A DNA stretch of 64,000 bases from Thermoleptolyngbya sichuanensis A183. GTDB taxonomy: Bacteria; Cyanobacteriota; Cyanobacteriia; Elainellales; Elainellaceae. Position numbers and translations under genes: made by a program. Of this stretch, positions 60,662 through 64,000 are shown one piece after another (the first letter of the stretch is position 1; each line of letters opens with the position of its first letter). The DNA lies in contig NZ_CP053661.1 of the NCBI RefSeq assembly GCF_013177315.1, forward strand, positions 806,001 through 870,000, in the 5' to 3' direction. Under the pieces are notes generated by a model, which worked only from the letters and a program-made list of their open reading frames with translations, searched no databases and was not told the origin of the DNA.

Positions 60662-62710
60662 ATGCAACCTCCCCTGTCCGCTGGAACCGTTTTGCAAAAT
60701 CGCTATCGCCTGGTCAAGCTGCTTGGCCAGGGCGGGTTTGGGCGCACGTATCTGGCAGAAGACTTGGGGCGGTTTAGCGAGCGGTGTGCGCTGAAGGAGT
60801 TTATTCCCTCGCAGTCGGGGGACTATGCGCTGGAAAAGTCGAAGGAATTGTTTCAGCGAGAGGCGGCAATCCTGTATCAAATTCAGCACCCGCAAATTCC
60901 TCAGTTTCGCGCCACGTTTGAAGAAAATCAGCGTTTGTTTCTGGCGCAGGATTATGTAGAAGGCAAGTCCTACCGCGATTTGCTGACGGAGCGCAAGCTG
61001 AGCGGGCAGGCGTTTTCGGAGCCGGAGGTGGTGCAACTGCTGCGGCAACTGCTGCCTGTGTTGGCCCATATCCATGCCCGTGGCATTATTCACCGCGACA
61101 TTGCTCCAGATAACATCATGCTGCGGCAGGCCGATCAGCTTCCGGTGCTGATTGACTTTGGCGTGGTGAAAGAAATTGCCACGCGGCTGCAAACGGCGAC
61201 CCAATCCACGACCGTCGGCAAGCTGGGCTATGCGCCGAGCGAGCAAATGCAGACGGGACGCGCCTATCCCAACAGCGACCTCTACGCGCTGGCGGTGACG
61301 GCGGTGGTGCTGCTGACGGGGCGAGAGCCGCAGGAACTCTACGATGATATGAACCTAACCTGGCACTGGCAGCGCTACGCCAACGTCAGCCCCGGACTGG
61401 CGCAGGTGTTGAACAAGATGCTGAGCTATCGGCCGGGCGATCGCTATCAATCGGTAGCCGAAGTGGCCCAGGCGCTCCAGGCAGTGACCAATGCGGCGAC
61501 CTATCCCGCAACGCAGCCGCCCACCTACCAGCCGCCTGGCTACCAGCCGCCCACCTATCCCCAGCCCGGCTATCCCCAAGGGGGCTATCCGCAGCCGGGC
61601 TATTCGCAACCGGGCTATCCGGCCGCGCACCCGTCCCAAACGCCCCAGCCCGTCGCCAGCCCGCCGCCCGACCCCCTTTCGCAGATGCAGACGGTGGCCG
61701 TGGGCCGCCCCGTGCCGCCCAGCACCACGACAGCGCACACGCAGGCAGTGGGCAGTGCGGGTCGGCAAGCGAATCGCTCGATTCCTGCGCCGCGCCAAAC
61801 CTCGGTGTGGGACAATCCGCTGGCTGTGCTGGCGATTGGCATTGGGCTGGCAACGATTACAGGCATTGCGTCTTGGGCGGTGGTGAGTGCGCTGCTGAAC
61901 GGCAGTCCGCCTGTGGCAACGCCATCGCCGACCGTAACGGTTGCGCCCAGCCCGACGGTGTCGCCCTCGCCCAGCCCCATCTCAACGCCTTCGCCCTCGC
62001 CCAGCCCCTCGCCCAGCCAGCCCGTCGAGTTTGACCAGCGGCTCAATTTGCGGCCCGGTTCCAACACCACGGCACGGGGCAGTCTGCGAGATAATCAGAC
62101 GATTAACTACCTAATTTCGATGGAAGCGGGGGAGACGCTGACGGCGCGGCTGGATGGCGACGGCGTGATCATGACGGTGCTGAATCCCGATCGCCAGCCT
62201 GTGGACGGACAGGCTTCGCAGGTGTTGCAGTGGAGCGGCACGGCAGCCTATGCGGGGGATTACGTTGTGCAGGTGAAGCCGCTATCGGGCATTTCTCGAA
62301 CGGACTATGCGTTGACTCTGAGTTTAGAAGGCGTGCCGCCGAGTCCCACGCCGCCACCACCGCCGCCGCCTGATCCGTCACCCACGCCAGAGCCACCGCC
62401 GGAAGTCGATATCCGCACCGAAACGCTGAATCTGTCGCCGGGAGAGTCGCGGGAGGTAGACAACCAGGTGCGGGCGAATCGGATGCGTCGCTATCTGGTG
62501 GATTTGCAGAGCGATCAGGGGTTAATCGTCGATATTATCCAGGGCAATGTGCAGGTCGAGATCCGCGACCCGAATGGGCGATCGCTCTCTAGTGCGTCGG
62601 GCGGCACGCTGCAAATCGGGCCGGGGCTGTCGCAGTCGGGCCGCTACCAAATCGATGTCAGCGCCAACCAGACTGTGAACTACGTGCTGCGGGCGACAGC
62701 GATTAACTAG
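60662..62710 (+). CDS. Serine/threonine protein kinase with extracytoplasmic PPC-type domains
   Basis: The 682-residue product is a membrane Hanks-type kinase. The kinase domain (about 1-270) has LLGQGGFGRTYLAED (glycine loop), ALKEF (Lys), IIHRDIAPDNIM (catalytic loop) and VLIDFGVVKEI (DFG), then activation text TVGKLGYAPSEQMQ. A Pro/Gln/Tyr-rich linker (about 280-340, tandem YPQPGY-type repeats) leads to one membrane helix (about 386-410), a Pro/Ser/Thr-rich stalk, then two domains resembling the bacterial pre-peptidase C-terminal (PPC) fold (about 460-560 and 580-680). The layout suits a sensor that binds something outside the membrane. I use the ATG at 60662. A hairpin element follows. 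Confidence 0.9.
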   Translation: MQPPLSAGTVLQNRYRLVKLLGQGGFGRTYLAEDLGRFSERCALKEFIPSQSGDYALEKSKELFQREAAILYQIQHPQIPQFRATFEENQRLFLAQDYVEGKSYRDLLTERKLSGQAFSEPEVVQLLRQLLPVLAHIHARGIIHRDIAPDNIMLRQADQLPVLIDFGVVKEIATRLQTATQSTTVGKLGYAPSEQMQTGRAYPNSDLYALAVTAVVLLTGREPQELYDDMNLTWHWQRYANVSPGLAQVLNKMLSYRPGDRYQSVAEVAQALQAVTNAATYPATQPPTYQPPGYQPPTYPQPGYPQGGYPQPGYSQPGYPAAHPSQTPQPVASPPPDPLSQMQTVAVGRPVPPSTTTAHTQAVGSAGRQANRSIPAPRQTSVWDNPLAVLAIGIGLATITGIASWAVVSALLNGSPPVATPSPTVTVAPSPTVSPSPSPISTPSPSPSPSPSQPVEFDQRLNLRPGSNTTARGSLRDNQTINYLISMEAGETLTARLDGDGVIMTVLNPDRQPVDGQASQVLQWSGTAAYAGDYVVQVKPLSGISRTDYALTLSLEGVPPSPTPPPPPPPDPSPTPEPPPEVDIRTETLNLSPGESREVDNQVRANRMRRYLVDLQSDQGLIVDIIQGNVQVEIRDPNGRSLSSASGGTLQIGPGLSQSGRYQIDVSANQTVNYVLRATAIN

Positions 62711-62720
62711 AATCGATTAA

Positions 62721-62828
62721 CTAAGTAGATAGACCAGATTAAAAAACAGATCCCGAACCCTGCGCCGCCCGCTGCGCGGGCGGCGCAGGGTCTTTGGGTT
62801 TTATATTTATTAATGTCCACCTACTTAG
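62721..62828. repeat. Hairpin element, copy 2 (inverted relative to 46090)
   Basis: Ends CTAAGTAGATAGACC and GTCCACCTACTTAG are imperfect inverted repeats. The centre GCGCCGCCCGC...GCGGGCGGCGC is a perfect hairpin. The whole matches 46090-46182 on the other strand. It probably also ends the kinase transcript. Confidence 0.78.
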
Positions 62829-62854
62829 AACCATTAATCCTGATTTAGGCAGGC

Positions 62855-63049
62855 ATGAGAGATAGTTTGGGGCTATTGGCGAAGGTCATGGGCGGTTCTG
62901 CCCTGGGGGCGATCGCCATCAAATACTTTCCACCGCTGGCGCTCGTGCCTGACAAGGTTGGCATCGTCTGGGCGATCGTGCTGACCCCGACGGGGGTGAT
63001 GGCGGCGCTGCTGTGCTGGCTCACCTGGCGGCGGCGGACATCGGCATAG
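62855..63049 (+). CDS. Small two-helix membrane protein, hypothetical
   Basis: This 64-residue protein has two hydrophobic segments (about residues 14-28 and 36-56) with little between, and ends in a basic patch WRRRTSA. It begins MRDSLGLLAKVMGGSALGAI. It looks like a real small membrane protein by its clean start, hydrophobic pattern and HIP1-containing coding sequence, but I do not recognise a family. Confidence 0.5.
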   Translation: MRDSLGLLAKVMGGSALGAIAIKYFPPLALVPDKVGIVWAIVLTPTGVMAALLCWLTWRRRTSA

Positions 63050-63088
63050 GCGTGCAGAATGCTGGCACATCCAGCAGATGAATCCTTT

Positions 63089-63179
63089 AGGACTTACGCA
63101 TTTGCGATTAAGGTTTCTGGGTTTTGGACGATTTCTTGCGGGCTGCGCTTGCGAGAAATCGTCCAACTGCGTAAGTTCT
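63089..63179. repeat. 90-bp palindromic element, copy 4
   Basis: TTGGACGATTTCTTGCGGGC and the complement GCGAGAAATCGTCCAA form a long hairpin, bounded by AGGACTTACGCA and TGCGTAAGTTCT. It ends six bases before the stop of the P-type ATPase gene. Confidence 0.82.
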
Positions 63180-63185
63180 ATCCTT

Positions 63186-64000
63186 CTAAAGCCAGGTCTT
63201 GAAGCGGCGGATATAGGCAGCTTTGACCCCGCGAGTGACCAGCCAGTAGCCGAGGAGAATGGCAAACAGCCAGAGGAAATAGCGGGCCGGCAGCGGCACC
63301 AGCCCAATACTCGCATCCACAGACGTAAAGGGGAGCAGCAGGGCGATCGCCATTACCAGCCCCGTCATCCCCAGCACGGGCAAGGCAGCCGTACTCTCCG
63401 TAAACGGAGCCTTAGCCGTGCGAATTAGATGAATAATCAGGGTTTGGGACAGCAGCCCATAGACAAACCAGCCCGACTGAAACAGCGCCGCATCGGCGGG
63501 CACATTGAACCCCAGCACCCCCCACAGCACCGCAAACGTCACATAGTCAAACATGGAACTGACAGGCCCGAGGCACAGCATGAACCGTCGCAAATCCCCC
63601 ACAGACCAGCGCTGGGGCTGGGCTAGGTAGGACTCATCCACTCGGTCAAAGGGAATCGCCGTTTGGGACAGGTCGTACAGCAGGTTTTGCACCAGCAGTT
63701 GCAGCGGCTGCATGGGCAAGAAGGGCAACAGGGCGCTGGCCCCCATCACGCTCAGCACATTGCCAAAGTTGGAGCTGGTCGCCATCTTCAGATACTTGAT
63801 GATATTGCCAAAGGTGCGGCGACCTTCCACGATGCCCTGCTCCAGCACCAGCAGGCTCTTTTCAAGCAAGATTACATCGGCCGACTCCTTGGCCACATCC
63901 ACCGCCGACTCTACCGAAATGCCCACATCCGCCTCTCGCAGAGCCAACGCATCGTTGACCCCATCGCCCAAATAGCCCACCGTATGTCCCTGCTGTTTGA
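63186..64000 (-). CDS. mgtA: Magnesium-translocating P-type ATPase, C-terminal part (MgtA)
   Basis: The frame enters from the right edge of the window, so only the last 271 residues are seen. They begin KQQGHTVGYLGDGVNDALAL, the hinge motif (TGDGxND) of P-type ATPases, with the motif GISVESAVDVAKESADVILL typical of the MgtA group. The six C-terminal membrane helices follow; the text FMLCLGPVSSMFDYVTF and RTAKAPFTESTAALPVL is characteristic of MgtA. It imports Mg2+ at the expense of ATP. The window holds only part of it. Confidence 0.92.
   Translation of the reverse strand, partial: KQQGHTVGYLGDGVNDALALREADVGISVESAVDVAKESADVILLEKSLLVLEQGIVEGRRTFGNIIKYLKMATSSNFGNVLSVMGASALLPFLPMQPLQLLVQNLLYDLSQTAIPFDRVDESYLAQPQRWSVGDLRRFMLCLGPVSSMFDYVTFAVLWGVLGFNVPADAALFQSGWFVYGLLSQTLIIHLIRTAKAPFTESTAALPVLGMTGLVMAIALLLPFTSVDASIGLVPLPARYFLWLFAILLGYWLVTRGVKAAYIRRFKTWL

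Overview
The window looks like the chromosome of a filamentous, Leptolyngbya-like cyanobacterium. The octamer GCGATCGC (HIP1) occurs dozens of times inside and between genes, the GC content is high, and many products are cyanobacterium-specific or nearly so: GvpF/GvpG, Psb32, Thf1/Psb29, a SufR-like regulator, IctB, PAP/fibrillin, DUF3318, DUF3134, DUF6761, two lipoyl synthases and a GH116 glucosidase. The genus is a guess; the phylum is not. Only one RNA gene was found, a tRNA-Pro(CGG).

Layout. 1-1.2 kb: right end of a gas-vesicle cluster (gvpF, gvpG). 1.3-8.3 kb: an ATP-grasp enzyme, a chromate transporter and a long trypsin-like protease broken by a frameshift. 8.3-17.1 kb: DUF3318, SbcD nuclease, Psb32, SufR-like regulator, a GDYXXLXY/DUF2157 membrane pair and an FAD-linked oxidase. 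17.2-30.4 kb: polysaccharide sugar transferase, LapA-like protein, ScpA, an NDP-sugar pyrophosphorylase, Ffh, HtpG, a MOSC/alkyltransferase-like fusion, PspA/IM30, LipA, a response regulator and ribosomal protein L28. 30.5-37.3 kb: an accessory island. 37.3-64 kb: mostly housekeeping genes (Uma2 nuclease, lipid kinase, GH116, rhodanese-like, PD-(D/E)XK nuclease, IctB, STAS, Thf1, LipA, HisB, Alr, HNH, DHH, CorA, Apt, ABC permease, response regulator, Ser/Thr kinase, and the C-terminal part of a magnesium P-type ATPase running off the right edge).

The island at 31.4-37.05 kb is the main discovery. On the minus strand lie a decayed 'dnd system-associated protein 4' gene, a stand-alone copy of the N-terminal domain of COG3440-type HNH endonucleases, and (with an ATGA overlap) a full member of that endonuclease family. 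This looks like one operon tied to DNA phosphorothioation or type IV restriction. It has been taken apart by mobile DNA: a 140-bp element plus an amber codon in the first gene, and an ISKra4-like element plus a 165-bp element in the endonuclease gene, each bounded by the same octamer AATAGATC. The ISKra4-like transposase needs a -1 shift at a T TTT TTA heptamer. Next to it is another insertion sequence whose transposase body is inverted inside its own ends, as if one end had attacked its own interior.

Small-scale structure is abundant elsewhere: MITE-like elements with TTA or TAA target duplications, four copies of a 90-bp palindromic element, a pair of 93-108-bp hairpin elements, and an unusual number of perfect short tandem duplications, several lying across stop codons. 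Three chromosomal genes look damaged: the protease (frameshift), an ADP-ribosylglycohydrolase (Trp to UGA) and the dnd-associated gene.
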